A stretch of DNA of 64,000 nucleotides from Cloacibacillus evryensis DSM 19522 (GTDB taxonomy: Bacteria; Synergistota; Synergistia; Synergistales; Synergistaceae), in NCBI RefSeq assembly GCF_000585335.1, contig NZ_KK073872.1:1012501-1076500 (forward strand), given 5' to 3'. A program made the translations under genes and the position numbers. How positions within the stretch are numbered: the stretch's first letter is position 1; every line of letters begins with the position of its first letter. Below, piece by piece: positions 20,379 to 29,224 of this stretch. The notes under the pieces are model-generated. The model worked only from the letters and a program-made list of their open reading frames with translations. It ran no database searches and was not told where the DNA came from.

Positions 20379-21395
20379 TTAGGAGTCGTCCTCGCCGGTT
20401 TCCACATCGGCGAGTTCTTTCAGTTCCCGCAGTTTCTCGGTTAAAATATTCTTATTCGGCAGATGCAGCTGATAATCAGCCACGAGCGTGGGCGACAGGC
20501 TTCTGCTCAAAGCGTACTCTACGACCATATCGTCTTTTCCGGCGCATAGGATTAAGCCGACGCTGGGATTTTCGCTCGGCTTCTTGACGTCGCGGTCGAG
20601 AGCTTCAAGGTAGAATTCCAACTGTCCGAGATGCTCCGGCTTGAAGTCCGTTACCTTAAGTTCAATCGCTACAAGGCAAGATAGTTCACGATTGTAGAAA
20701 AGGAGATCAATATGGAAGTCTTTGTTGCCGACCTGAACAAGATATTCTTCGCCGACAAACGTGAAATCCTTGCCAAACTCTAAGATGAAGTCGCGAATGT
20801 TCGCCACAATGGATTTTCGAAGCTCTTTTTCTTTGTGGTTCTCCGGCACGTTAAGGAATTCCAAGACATAGCTGTCACGTAGTGCTGTGAGGCCAGTGTT
20901 TTTGGCAAGAAAAAGTTTATTTCGCTCATCTGAAAACAAAGTGCGTTCAAAGAGCATACTGTCAATCTGCCGCTCCAGTTCTCGCTTGGTATAATTGTTC
21001 CGGCCGCAGAGAAGCAGATAGAACTCCCGCGCTTCATCGGTCTTTGCCCGTGACATTATTATCAGGTTCTGCGTCCAGCTGATTTCTCGCGCCAATGGTG
21101 CGAGTTTTTCGCTGCCACTGTACGTTTCGTAAAATTGGCGCATGCGCCAGATGTTCGATGCAGAAAAGCCCTTGATGTCCGGACGTTCTGATTCCATGAA
21201 TCGGGCGAAGTCTGTGACAATGGATTTGCCCCAGCCGCCGTTTTTAACCTTGTTGCTGACATAGGCGCCGATCTCCCAGTACATAGAAATTAACTCTCGG
21301 TTCACGGCTCGAAAGGCGTTCTCACGGGAGCGTTCAATGATGGATATAATCTCACCATACGCGGCATGGTTGTTATGTATTAGTTGACTGCTCAT
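20379..21395 (-). CDS. DUF1016/YhcG-type PDDEXK nuclease-domain protein
   Basis: A 338-residue protein counted from ATG 21395, where family members begin; an in-frame extension to 21491 looks untranslated. The N-terminal half (YWEIGAYVSN, GWGKSIVTDF, FSASNIWRMRQFY) is the DUF1016 N domain. The C-terminal half has the nuclease core: GNKDFHIDLLFYNREL (D), then LVAIELKVTDF (ExK). Family members are found near mobile and restriction genes and are thought to act on DNA; the cellular role is unknown. It is convergent with phnW and followed on its 5' side by IS debris, consistent with an accessory gene. Confidence 0.85.
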   Translation of the reverse strand: MSSQLIHNNHAAYGEIISIIERSRENAFRAVNRELISMYWEIGAYVSNKVKNGGWGKSIVTDFARFMESERPDIKGFSASNIWRMRQFYETYSGSEKLAPLAREISWTQNLIIMSRAKTDEAREFYLLLCGRNNYTKRELERQIDSMLFERTLFSDERNKLFLAKNTGLTALRDSYVLEFLNVPENHKEKELRKSIVANIRDFILEFGKDFTFVGEEYLVQVGNKDFHIDLLFYNRELSCLVAIELKVTDFKPEHLGQLEFYLEALDRDVKKPSENPSVGLILCAGKDDMVVEYALSRSLSPTLVADYQLHLPNKNILTEKLRELKELADVETGEDDS

Positions 21396-21544
21396 GGTTC
21401 CGTTACAGCCCCTCTTTTTTTCGCAAGCGAAGTCTCGTGTGAATTCTCGCACTGCTGATGCGAGTTTTTGAAAACAGACATCTCGGCACACATCACTTGT
21501 ATTGCATGATTTTATTGCGAGTAGGGCCTACGGATAAAAATCGG

Positions 21545-21676
21545 ACCAAGCTAAGCTGCATAAATAGGTGTAGGCTCCGATAGTCTTTCGGGCTAAGATA
21601 ACCCAAAGTGCTCTTGATTCACTTTTTTATTATACCACCTAATATAATCATCGATGTACTTGATGAACTTTCCAGT
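21545..21676 (-). pseudogene. C-terminal scrap of an IS3-family transposase
   Basis: Read on the minus strand from 21676, the frame gives FIKYIDDYIRWYNKK and, after a one-base frame change, LGYLSPKDYR. These are the hallmark end of IS3/IS150-type integrase transposases. Only the last 40 or so residues remain. Its upstream end joins directly to the ISAs1-type end at 21677. Non-functional. Confidence 0.7.
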
Positions 21677-21704
21677 CAGGGCAAACGCATCAAGAAAGTC
21701 AGGT
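21677..21704 (-). mobile_element. Solo ISAs1-type inverted repeat end
   Basis: Positions 21677-21693 match all 17 bases of the terminal repeat of the intact element at 7438-8734, and about ten more bases match its right end loosely. No transposase and no partner repeat is nearby. A 17-bp perfect match is unlikely by chance. This is a relic end of the same or a sister element. Confidence 0.7.
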
Positions 21705-21817
21705 AAATGGTAAACTGCGATTTAGCGCATTTCCATCGCTCCGGCCTCCGAGCCGGGGCCGAGTGGCGTTGGTTTTTGCTTTACAATTGATGTTGGAACA
21801 AACCTGAAGCCACTGGA

Positions 21818-21836
21818 TGCCGGGTCAAGCCCGGCA
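21818..21836. repeat. Small palindromic repeat (REP-like)
   Basis: TGCCGGGT-CAA-(A/G)CCCGGCA forms a tight hairpin just after the TIGR04076-like gene. Similar palindromes are dispersed in many bacterial genomes. It may also act as a transcript end for the minus-strand polyamine operon, although a T run is lacking. The remaining bases of 21396-21855 hold nothing else I can call. Confidence 0.5.
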
Positions 21837-21855
21837 TGACAAGATAAACCTCCGT

Positions 21856-22200
21856 TTACCTTACCGGTTCGTAATCTATCCGCGAGTCTTCGTCGGTGGC
21901 TTCAAGTTTGAAGATGACGGGGCGCAGGCCGTCGTTGCAGCTGCAGATCGCGACGCCGGGTTTTCTGATCCAGTCGCCGTAATAGAACAGGCCGTTTCCG
22001 GAGCCGTGCGCGAGCGCGAAAACGTATTGGTATATCGCCTTCCACGCCTCGTCGCAGAAGCCCTCCGGCTTCGCGTAGTCGGCGTGGAACGTCTGTCCCT
22101 CGCGCAGCATCGGGCAGGGGCCGAGTCCTTCCGCGCCATACTCTTCGGCGAGCTCTTTGTCCAAAGTGGTCTTTAAGACGGTGATTTTTACCTTTTTCAT
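21856..22200 (-). CDS. TIGR04076 family protein
   Basis: A 114-residue soluble protein with GPCPMLREGQTF, then WKAIYQYVFALAHG and a late Cys pair (AICSCNDGLRPVIFKLEA). This pattern matches the small TIGR04076 family, whose function is not known. It follows speB by 13 bp with a good ribosome site (TAGGAG), so it is the last gene of the polyamine transcript. The conserved cysteines could bind metal, but nothing here proves it. Confidence 0.7.
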   Translation of the reverse strand: MKKVKITVLKTTLDKELAEEYGAEGLGPCPMLREGQTFHADYAKPEGFCDEAWKAIYQYVFALAHGSGNGLFYYGDWIRKPGVAICSCNDGLRPVIFKLEATDEDSRIDYEPVR

Positions 22201-22213
22201 AACTTGTCCGCTC

Positions 22214-23062
22214 CTATCCGCAGTAAGCTAACAGCATCTCGCGCAGCGTCTTGCAGGCCAGCGCGGTCGAAGCGCCAGAGTTGTCGTAGTGCGGCGAAAG
22301 CTCGCAGAGGTCGAAGGCTTTGACGTTCAGGCCGCGCAGGGCCAGCAGCGCTTTCAGCAGCTCTGCGAAGCGCAGGCCGCCTGCCTCGGGCGTGCCGGTG
22401 CCGGGAAACTCCGCTGGGTCTGTGACGTCGAGGTCTAGCGTGATATAGACCGGCGCTTCGCCGATCTCTTTTACGGCCGCGCCAACGGTCTCGGCGCGGA
22501 ATTTTTCCATCGTCGTGCGCCCCGCGCTCCACCGCATCTCTTCGCGGCTGCCGGAGCGGATGCCGAACTGGAATATCCTGCCGTCACCGAGGATGTCGTG
22601 GCAGCGGCGGATCACCGAGGCGTGCGATAGGCTTTCTCCCATGTAATCACTGCGGAGGTCGGCATGAGCGTCAAAGTGGATAAGGCGCAGGCCGGGATAT
22701 TTTTTTGCCGCCGCGCGCACCGCGCCGAGCGTAACGAGATGTTCGCCTCCCAGCAGCACCGGCGTTTTGCCGTCGGCGAGTATCTCCGCGGCGGCGGCCT
22801 CTATCGCCTCTATCGCCGCGGCGGCGTTGCCGAAGGGCAGGTCGAGGTCTCCCGCGTCAAATACGCCGAGATCCTCAAGATCTCTGTCCTGATAGGGGCT
22901 GTAGGTCTCGATCCCGAAGGATTCGGAGCGCATCGCGGCGGGGCCGAAGCGCGTGCCCGGACGGAAGGAGGTCGTCGAGTCGAAGGGCGCGCCGAAGAGG
23001 ACGGCGCGCGCCTCCGCGTAGGGCGAGGAACAGCCGATGAATCCCTGAATGTTCGTTTCCAT
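22214..23062 (-). CDS. speB: Agmatinase
   Basis: Ureohydrolase of 282 residues that hydrolyses agmatine to putrescine and urea at a two-Mn centre. The metal-binding segments are present: GGEHLVT, HFDAHADLR and LDLDVTDP, and the active-site loop HASVIRR. It begins directly after the speE stop codon. With the decarboxylase at 23928 it completes the arginine-agmatine-putrescine route. The family includes arginases and guanidinobutyrases, but the neighbours favour agmatine. Confidence 0.9.
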   Translation of the reverse strand: METNIQGFIGCSSPYAEARAVLFGAPFDSTTSFRPGTRFGPAAMRSESFGIETYSPYQDRDLEDLGVFDAGDLDLPFGNAAAAIEAIEAAAAEILADGKTPVLLGGEHLVTLGAVRAAAKKYPGLRLIHFDAHADLRSDYMGESLSHASVIRRCHDILGDGRIFQFGIRSGSREEMRWSAGRTTMEKFRAETVGAAVKEIGEAPVYITLDLDVTDPAEFPGTGTPEAGGLRFAELLKALLALRGLNVKAFDLCELSPHYDNSGASTALACKTLREMLLAYCG

Positions 23063-23914
23063 CTAGTCTTTCAGCTCAAGCGCCTGTTTCACGTAGTTGG
23101 GCAGCATGAAGGCGCCGACGTGCAAGTCGGTGTTGTAGTATCTCGTCTCCAGGCCGAGGCCGTTCCAGGCGGCGGCGTCAAGGTCTTTGATCGGGTCGAA
23201 TTTCTTTGAGGCGAACCCGAAGAGCCAGTGTCCGGAAGGGTATGTCGGAATATGGGCCTGATAGACGCGGCAGACGGGGAAGAAATCCTCTATCCTCTGG
23301 TGCGCGCGCTTCATTGAGGCGCGGTAGGAGTCGTAATAGGGATTCTCATGCTGGTTGACGAGGATGCCGTCATCCGTCAGCGCCTTGAAGCAGTTGCCGT
23401 AGAATTCCTTTGTGAAGAGTCCTTCGCCGGGGCCGAAGGGGTCTGTCGAATCGACGATGATAAGGTCGTATTTTTCGCTGGCGGTGCGCACGAATTTGAG
23501 GCCGTCCTCAAAATAGAGCGTGACGCGCGGGTCGCCAAGCTTGCGGGATGTGAAGGGCAGCAGCTCGCGGCAGACCTTCACGACCATTTCGTCGATATCC
23601 ACCATGTCTATCTTTTCGATGGTTTTGTAGCGCGTCAGCTCGCGCACCGTGCCGCCGTCGCCGCCGCCGATGACGAGGACGCGCCTGACGTCCGGGTTTG
23701 TCGCCATCGGGACGTGTACGATCATGTCGTGGTAGATAAATTCGTCCTTCTCGGTGAGCATCATCAGGCCGTCAAGGGTGAAGAAACGCCCGAACTCCTC
23801 CGAATCAAAGACGTCTATCTGCTGAAAGGGGCTCTTGCCGCCGAAGAGCTGCTTTTTTACCTTTATTGAAAAACGCACCGTCGGCGTATGTTCTTCCGTG
23901 TACCATAGCTCCAT
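23063..23914 (-). CDS. speE: Spermidine synthase
   Basis: Aminopropyltransferase of 283 residues that joins putrescine and decarboxylated S-adenosylmethionine to give spermidine. The N-terminal strand domain is followed by the Rossmann core with VIGGGDGGTVREL, the acidic VDIDEMV and the DSTDPFGPGEGLF active-site loop. It has a strong ribosome site TAGGAGG. Its two substrates are made by the speD and speA-speB products of the same operon. Confidence 0.94.
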   Translation of the reverse strand: MELWYTEEHTPTVRFSIKVKKQLFGGKSPFQQIDVFDSEEFGRFFTLDGLMMLTEKDEFIYHDMIVHVPMATNPDVRRVLVIGGGDGGTVRELTRYKTIEKIDMVDIDEMVVKVCRELLPFTSRKLGDPRVTLYFEDGLKFVRTASEKYDLIIVDSTDPFGPGEGLFTKEFYGNCFKALTDDGILVNQHENPYYDSYRASMKRAHQRIEDFFPVCRVYQAHIPTYPSGHWLFGFASKKFDPIKDLDAAAWNGLGLETRYYNTDLHVGAFMLPNYVKQALELKD

Positions 23915-23927
23915 GATTATCTTCCTC

Positions 23928-25400
23928 CTATTTTACGATGTATAGATCGTTTAACTCCATATCCTGCGGCCCCATGACGAGGCTGCCTTTTTTCTTCGCG
24001 TAAAGGATGTAGTCGAGCGCCTCCCGCGTTACCTCCTCGCCTGGCGCCAGTATCGGGATGCCGGGCGGATAGCACATGACGAACTCCGCGGATATCTTTC
24101 CCACCGCCTCCCGAATCGGCAGCGGCCTGCTTGGCGCGTAAAAGGCCTCCTGCGGCGTCATGCGCACCACAGGAGGGATATATTCGTGATCGAGCAGATG
24201 AAGCCCCTCGCGCCCCCGCAGGCGTTTTATTTCCGAGAGCGAGGCGACGAGGCGCTCTATCGCGTAATGGTTGTCGCCGACGGAGATGATCGCGAGCATA
24301 TTGCCCATGTCTCCGAACTCTATCTGTATCCCGTAGTCGTCGCGCAGCAGATCATAGACCTCCACGCCCGCGAGGCCGATCTTCAGCGTATTGACGGAGA
24401 GCTTCGTCGTGTCGAAGCCGCAGATGTACTTGCCGTCGATTATCTCGCGTGAGAAGGCGTAATAGCCGCCGATTTTGTTTATCTCGCCGCGCGCGTATTC
24501 GGCGAGCGAGACGACGCGGGAGAAGGTCTCCTTTCCCTCGGTCGCGAGCGCCTTGCGCGCAATGTCGAGCGAACTCATGAGAAGATAGGAGGCGCTGGTC
24601 GTCTGCGTGAGGTTGATCACCGTGCGCACGTAATCGGGACGCACACGCCCTCGTTTCATGAGCAGCAGCGAACTCTGCGTCAGCGAGCCGCCTGTCTTGT
24701 GCATGCTGACCGCCGCCATGTCGGCTCCCGCCTCCATCGCCGTCAGCGGCATATCTGAGGCGAAGTAGAAGTGCGTGCCGTGGGCCTCGTCGACGAGCGC
24801 CGCCATTCCCGCGCGGTGCGCCGCTTCGGTTATGCGCCCGAGGTCGGCGCAGATGCCGTAATAGGTGGGGTTGTTGACGAAGACGGCCTTTGCCTCGGGA
24901 TGAGCGGCGATCGCCGCTTCGACGTCATCCGCGCACATACCGAGCGAAATGCCGAGTTCGGGATGGATGCCGGGGTCCACATATATCGGCGCGATGCCGC
25001 AGAGGATCAGCGCGTTGATCGCCGACTTATGGACGTTTCGCGGAATGATTATCGAATCGCCGCGTTTGCAGACGCTCATGATCATCGCCTGTACGGCGGC
25101 GGTGGTGCCGCCGATTATCAGAAAGGCGTCGTCCGCCCCGAAGGCGTCGGCGGCCAGCGCCTCCGCCTCTTTGATGACGGAGGTCGGGTGGCTTAGGTTG
25201 TCGAGCGGCTTCATTGAATTTACGTCGACGGAGAGGCAGGCCTTGCCGAGAAATTCCGTCAGCTCCGGCGTTCCCCGGCCCTGTTTGTGTCCGGGAACGT
25301 CAAAGGGGACGACGCGGCTCTTGCGGTACTCGGCGAGCGCCTCCAGCAAAGGAGCCCTCTCCTGCGCCAGTTTGTATGTTCTCTCTTTCATCGCGGCCAC
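23928..25400 (-). CDS. speA: Arginine decarboxylase (Orn/Lys/Arg decarboxylase, fold I)
   Basis: PLP enzyme of 490 residues of the short Bacillus SpeA-like type. It has the entry motif FDVPGHKQGRG, the PLP-binding aspartate in VDEAHGTH, and the Schiff-base lysine K235 in SMHKTGGSLTQ. The C-terminal Orn/Lys/Arg domain includes YPPGIPILAPGE. It starts at a GTG immediately after speD's stop (an internal ATG is nine bases in). Members may use lysine, ornithine or arginine; speB next door makes arginine the best choice, yielding agmatine. Confidence 0.85.
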   Translation of the reverse strand: MAAMKERTYKLAQERAPLLEALAEYRKSRVVPFDVPGHKQGRGTPELTEFLGKACLSVDVNSMKPLDNLSHPTSVIKEAEALAADAFGADDAFLIIGGTTAAVQAMIMSVCKRGDSIIIPRNVHKSAINALILCGIAPIYVDPGIHPELGISLGMCADDVEAAIAAHPEAKAVFVNNPTYYGICADLGRITEAAHRAGMAALVDEAHGTHFYFASDMPLTAMEAGADMAAVSMHKTGGSLTQSSLLLMKRGRVRPDYVRTVINLTQTTSASYLLMSSLDIARKALATEGKETFSRVVSLAEYARGEINKIGGYYAFSREIIDGKYICGFDTTKLSVNTLKIGLAGVEVYDLLRDDYGIQIEFGDMGNMLAIISVGDNHYAIERLVASLSEIKRLRGREGLHLLDHEYIPPVVRMTPQEAFYAPSRPLPIREAVGKISAEFVMCYPPGIPILAPGEEVTREALDYILYAKKKGSLVMGPQDMELNDLYIVK

Positions 25401-26237
25401 TTAATACATATTCATCCCGTAGTAGATCTCGAGCATCTCTTTCGTGATACGGTCGGTTATCGAGAGACGCTCCTCGGGAGGCAGTTCGCGTGGATCGATG
25501 TTGAAGAGGTAGTCGGCGAGCCGTATCTCCTTCAGCATCATCTTCGTATGGAATATGTTCGACTGATAGACGTTGACGTCTATCGCGTCATAGCGGCGCA
25601 GCGTAGCTTCGTCGATGTAGTTCTGGATGGAATTTATCTCATGGTCCTTGTAATACTTCTTCCCGTCGATGTCGCGCGTGAAGCCGCGGATGCGGTAATC
25701 CAGCGCGATGATGTCGGAGTCGAACTGGCCGATGAGGTAGTTGAGCGCGTTCAGCGGCGATATCTTTCCGCAGGTGGAGACGTCGATATCGACTCTGAAT
25801 GAGCTTATATCATTGTTTGGATGAAATTCGGGGTAGGTATGCACGGTCACGTGGCTCTTGTCGAGATGGGCGACGACGGTCTCGCGTTCCTCGTTGATCT
25901 TTTCCGCCCAACGGCCCATATTGCATGATTCGTCGATCTGCGCCGGCGGCACCGATTCCTCGGAGATGAGGATGGTGACGCTCGCTCCCTGCGGGTCGTA
26001 ATCCTGCTTGGAGATGTTCAGCACGCAGGCGCCGATGATATCCGTGACGCCGCATAATATCTTAGTAAGCCGTTCCGAATTATACTGCTCGTCGATATAA
26101 GCGATATAATCCTGCTTTTCCCGGTCTGTCTTTGCAAAACAGATGTCGTAAATGTTGAAACTCAACGTCTTTGTCAGGTTGTTGAATCCATAGAGCTGGA
26201 TCTTGTCTTTCAACCCTATCCCCACGTCCCTTCTCAA
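25401..26237 (-). CDS. speD: S-adenosylmethionine decarboxylase proenzyme (E. coli type)
   Basis: Pyruvoyl enzyme of 278 residues that supplies the aminopropyl donor. The self-cleavage site is K127-S128 in [14 protein letters not shown], where S128 becomes the pyruvoyl group. The conserved cysteine in [10 protein letters not shown] follows. Its length and motifs match the class 1b long form and not the short Bacillus/Thermotoga form. First gene of the operon, preceded by a strong promoter at 26290-26318. Confidence 0.94.
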   Translation of the reverse strand: MRRDVGIGLKDKIQLYGFNNLTKTLSFNIYDICFAKTDREKQDYIAYIDEQYNSERLTKILCGVTDIIGACVLNISKQDYDPQGASVTILISEESVPPAQIDESCNMGRWAEKINEERETVVAHLDKSHVTVHTYPEFHPNNDISSFRVDIDVSTCGKISPLNALNYLIGQFDSDIIALDYRIRGFTRDIDGKKYYKDHEINSIQNYIDEATLRRYDAIDVNVYQSNIFHTKMMLKEIRLADYLFNIDPRELPPEERLSITDRITKEMLEIYYGMNMY

Positions 26238-26289
26238 GCCCGAGGCTTTATATTTTTCTTGCGCCGAAATTTTGCGCGGTTAAAGGGAA

Positions 26290-26318
26290 ACTATACATAT
26301 AAAGCGCCGCGTTGTCAA
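26290..26318 (-). promoter_or_regulatory. Promoter of the polyamine operon
   Basis: On the minus strand: TTGACA (26318-26313), 17-bp spacer, TATAGT (26295-26290). It lies about 53 bp before speD. The rest of the 26238-26549 gap contains GC-rich sequence and a plausible leader for the next + strand gene, but no further feature I can support. Confidence 0.85.
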
Positions 26319-26549
26319 AGGTTTATGCAAACGATTGCTTAATGATTTCGCACAAAAAAATGTCCGCGGAGCAAGGGGGGCGGCGTCTGTCCTGCGATGC
26401 GGAAAGGGCCGGAGGGCCGCGGGTGAAATGGCAGAATTGAATAGCCGTTTTTGAGAAGAATTCAAAGAAATGATATGCTATTCTTGCGTTGAGGCGTAGA
26501 TCATGCCCTCTAAATGACGAAACATGTGAATAAAATCGAGGTGGAAATT

Positions 26550-27221
26550 ATGTCTTTGAAAGATGCGGCAAATTTATACTTTAATCCCGGCTGCGCGTTG
26601 AGCATCTATCGGCCGGAAAACGTAAAAACAATATTTGATTATCTGCTTAAAAACTTCCCTGAAATAGAGATGCACGATATCTGCTGCCGCCATGATCCCA
26701 AGCTGCCGGGCGGTTCGGTGATTATCAATGTGTGCGCCGGATGCGGCAAACGATTCGGTTCCCTTTATGACGGCGTCTCAACGATTTCGCTGTGGGAAGT
26801 CATCCGGGAGCTGGATAATTTTCCGTTCCCGGATTATAAGGGGATGGAAGTCAGCATTCACGATCCCTGCCCCGTGCGAAACGAGCCTGGCGTACACGAG
26901 GCGGTCAGAGCCATTTTGAAAAAAATGAAGATTAGAATCGTCGAAGCGGAAAATATCGGCACGAACTCAGTTTGCTGCGGGGATAGTTTATACCCGAGCT
27001 GTGATAAGGAGAAAATCTTGGCTGCGATGAAAAGGCGAGCTGACAGTATGCCTTGTGAAAACGTTGCGGTTTATTGCGTCTCCTGCGTCAAGGCCATGCA
27101 CATAGGCGGGAAGGTCCCGCGCCATTTGGTCGATCTTCTTCTGGGAAAAGCGACCGACCCGCAGGAATGTGATATTGAGCGCTGGCATAATAAGCTGGAC
27201 GCGTATATTCAAACGCATTAA
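26550..27221 (+). CDS. CCG-domain (HdrB/GlpC-like) Fe-S protein
   Basis: Soluble protein of about 223 residues from ATG 26550, which has GAGGTGG before it; the upstream ATG 26514 has none. Two cysteine-rich units are seen: NPGCAL...ICCRHD...CAGCGKRF, and HDPCPVRN...SVCCGDSLYPSCDK...YCVSCVKAM. Such CCG domains in HdrB, GlpC and LutA-like proteins hold special Fe-S clusters for thiol/disulfide or quinone-linked electron transfer. This protein has the CCG pair but no other domain, so its redox partner is unknown. It precedes an Ada-like regulator by about 25 bp and is likely co-transcribed with it. Confidence 0.75.
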   Translation: MSLKDAANLYFNPGCALSIYRPENVKTIFDYLLKNFPEIEMHDICCRHDPKLPGGSVIINVCAGCGKRFGSLYDGVSTISLWEVIRELDNFPFPDYKGMEVSIHDPCPVRNEPGVHEAVRAILKKMKIRIVEAENIGTNSVCCGDSLYPSCDKEKILAAMKRRADSMPCENVAVYCVSCVKAMHIGGKVPRHLVDLLLGKATDPQECDIERWHNKLDAYIQTH

Positions 27222-27246
27222 CCGACATGGAGAAAGGGGCCGGCAA

Positions 27247-27801
27247 ATGACTGAGGATGAGATGTATGAAGCTGTGATAACGAACGACGCCAATTATGAC
27301 GGGTCGTTTTTCTATGGCGTGAAATCCACAGGCATATTTTGCCGGCCCTCCTGTCAATCCAAGAAACCGCTGCGGGAAAATGTATGTTTTTTTCATAGCG
27401 CCGGCGAAGCAATGAAAGAAGGTTTCCGCCCGTGCAAGCGATGCAGGAGCGACCTTCTGTCTTACAGACCGATGGAGAAGATCGCCGGGCTGGTGAAGAA
27501 ACATCTTGACGAGCTATACGAGCGTCAGACCTCATGGAACGGCGAACTGCGTGAGATAGGACTTTCCGAGCGGCGGGTGGTGCAGATATTCAAAGATGTT
27601 TATGGGATGACCCCGAAGGCATATATGGATATTCTCAAATTGCGGGAGGCGAAGCGGCTTTTATCCGAGACAGATAAAAAGGTGATTGATATCGCAGCGT
27701 CTGTAGGTTTTGGCGGGCTGTCCGCCTTTAATCGTTTTTTCAAAGAACAGGCAGGATGCAGCCCCGCCGCATATCGAAAAATGTATAAGAAGCAGGCATA
27801 A
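27247..27801 (+). CDS. Ada-type Zn-binding / AraC-HTH regulator without methyltransferase
   Basis: Protein of 184 residues. The N-terminal Ada metal-binding domain has the four zinc cysteines in STGIFCRPSC and GFRPCKRCR; in Ada the first one is methylated by phosphotriesters. An AraC-type helix-turn-helix pair follows (REIGLSERRVVQIFKDVYG and DIAASVGFGGLSAFNRFFK). There is no C-terminal methylguanine methyltransferase domain (no PCHR), so it matches the Bacillus AdaA layout. Start at ATG 27247 with GAAAGGGG upstream. It may sense DNA methylation damage, or an electrophile, and control the preceding Fe-S protein gene. Confidence 0.85.
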   Translation: MTEDEMYEAVITNDANYDGSFFYGVKSTGIFCRPSCQSKKPLRENVCFFHSAGEAMKEGFRPCKRCRSDLLSYRPMEKIAGLVKKHLDELYERQTSWNGELREIGLSERRVVQIFKDVYGMTPKAYMDILKLREAKRLLSETDKKVIDIAASVGFGGLSAFNRFFKEQAGCSPAAYRKMYKKQA

Positions 27802-27841
27802 CACCGCCGAGGGGCGGCATTTCCATTTAGGAACATGAGAC

Positions 27842-27872
27842 AAAAAGCGGCATGGCCCTAAAGCCATGCCGC
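27842..27872 (-). terminator. Terminator of the minus-strand DUF3798 gene
   Basis: A perfect 10-bp stem GCGGCATGGC / GCCATGCCGC with a six-base loop. On the minus strand it is followed by a T run (CTTTTTG). It may also block read-through from the Ada-like gene. Confidence 0.8.
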
Positions 27873-27916
27873 AGATGTAACCTGGTATTACTGCTTTTTT
27901 GCGAGCGTTGCCCGGC

Positions 27917-29122
27917 CTATTTGCCGCTGAACTTGATCTTCTGGTACTTTTCAGGGACTTTGACGTCGGTGGCTTTCATGTAGCCCTTGCCGAGGATGTA
28001 GGTATCCTGGTAGATGAGCATCATGTTCTTCTTCGTGACGCCGGTTCCGAGGTCAGTGTAGTTCTGACCGTTCCATTTCGCGCCGGGGGTGAACTCCGCG
28101 TAGCAGGCGAGGAGGTCTTTCTTGCTGTTAAGCTTCGCCTTGCCATCGACTATACGCTTGCCGAATTCGGCAAGGGCGGCGCTGTTCGTGTAACCGTAGG
28201 AGTAGGCCCATGTACCCATGCGGCCCTTTGCGCCTGAATCTGATACCGTCTTTTCAACCTTCTTGAGGATGACGGGCCAGTTGCCGGCTTCCTTCGTGAG
28301 GTCGATGCCGAACGCTCCGGGGTAGCCCATCAGCGGCGAGGGGAGGTCAGCTTCGATGAAGTATCCGCCGTATTTGGCGAGCTGTTTGAGAAGAGGCTCG
28401 GTGTGGGCGTCGTTGGTGCAGAAGAAGGCTGTGTTCTTGCCATACTTCTTGACCCATGCCGGCGTCTTTTCAAGGATGAACTGCTGGGCTCCGGCCACGC
28501 CTACGTCGCTCGTGGGGTCGGGGGCCGTTTCAAATACAAATTTGATGCCGAGGTCTTTGCAGGCTTGCTCCATGATCGCGCGGCGGCGTCCGAGCGTCTC
28601 GTAGCTCATGTGGCGCGGGAAGGAGATGTGTACGAAGGTCTTGCATCCGAGCTTCTTCGCGGTATCGATGATGAGGTATCCGCGTGAGACGAAGTCGGCG
28701 TTGATCGCCATGTCGGCGACTGAGGTGATGACGTTCGGGTCTTCGTGGGCCTCGCCGGCGAAGCAGAGGATGTCCTTCCTCTTCTCCTTGACGCGGCGGA
28801 AAGCTTCAGCGGTTCCCGGGATCGCCTGGTTGACGACGATGACCTTCATCTTGGGGTCGTCGGCGAGTCCGGCAATCTGGGAGATCGTCGTCTCCATCTC
28901 CGACATGAAGTTGTCGGGATAGGTGAGATGCTGGATCATGCCGCCCTTGGCCACATCTCCGTATTTCTTGATCATCAGCTCTGCTCCGCGGAGGTCGTCT
29001 TCACTCTGTGATACTGTCCCGGTCACTATTCCGATATGGAACGGCGCCTCGGCTGCCATAGCGGCGGTGCTTACAAAGAGCGCAAGCAACGCAGCAAACA
29101 ATAAAAGCATAGCTTTTTTCAT
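27917..29122 (-). CDS. DUF3798 periplasmic binding protein, copy 1
   Basis: Exported protein of about 401 residues; ATG 29122 is chosen because AGGAGG sits just before it, and a clean signal peptide (MKKAMLLLFAALLALF...AMA) follows. It is a DUF3798 protein, with an overall look of periplasmic sugar-binding proteins (two alpha/beta lobes). It is very similar along its whole length to the second copy at 30748 (shared blocks SEMETTISQI, DDPKMKVIVV, RRVKEKRKDILCFAGE, SFPRHMSYE, SPLMGYPGAFGIDL). The ligand is unknown. It is transcribed away from the peptidase/transporter operon, from its own strong promoter, so it may serve the same ABC transporter as an alternative receptor. Confidence 0.88.
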   Translation of the reverse strand: MKKAMLLLFAALLALFVSTAAMAAEAPFHIGIVTGTVSQSEDDLRGAELMIKKYGDVAKGGMIQHLTYPDNFMSEMETTISQIAGLADDPKMKVIVVNQAIPGTAEAFRRVKEKRKDILCFAGEAHEDPNVITSVADMAINADFVSRGYLIIDTAKKLGCKTFVHISFPRHMSYETLGRRRAIMEQACKDLGIKFVFETAPDPTSDVGVAGAQQFILEKTPAWVKKYGKNTAFFCTNDAHTEPLLKQLAKYGGYFIEADLPSPLMGYPGAFGIDLTKEAGNWPVILKKVEKTVSDSGAKGRMGTWAYSYGYTNSAALAEFGKRIVDGKAKLNSKKDLLACYAEFTPGAKWNGQNYTDLGTGVTKKNMMLIYQDTYILGKGYMKATDVKVPEKYQKIKFSGK

Positions 29123-29173
29123 AAGGATTCCTCCTAAATTTTTTTGCCGCATCTCGAAACTGTATACTTATTT

Positions 29174-29183
29174 TTTACGTAAA
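29174..29183. promoter_or_regulatory. Palindrome TTTACGTAAA, candidate operator
   Basis: A perfect 10-bp palindrome in the leader of DUF3798 copy 1, about 40 bp after its promoter. The same palindrome, with the flanking TT, occurs at 32038-32047 inside the promoter of the ABC transporter genes. Its presence at both transcription units suggests one shared regulator. Confidence 0.45.
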
Positions 29184-29224
29184 CAATCTCAGGGAGGCGC
29201 GCATCTGCCATAGCAGACAGCCGG

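Noticed and set aside
23928-25400. Lysine or ornithine decarboxylase as the product
   Set aside because: Possible by fold, but agmatinase in the same operon makes arginine the better substrate.
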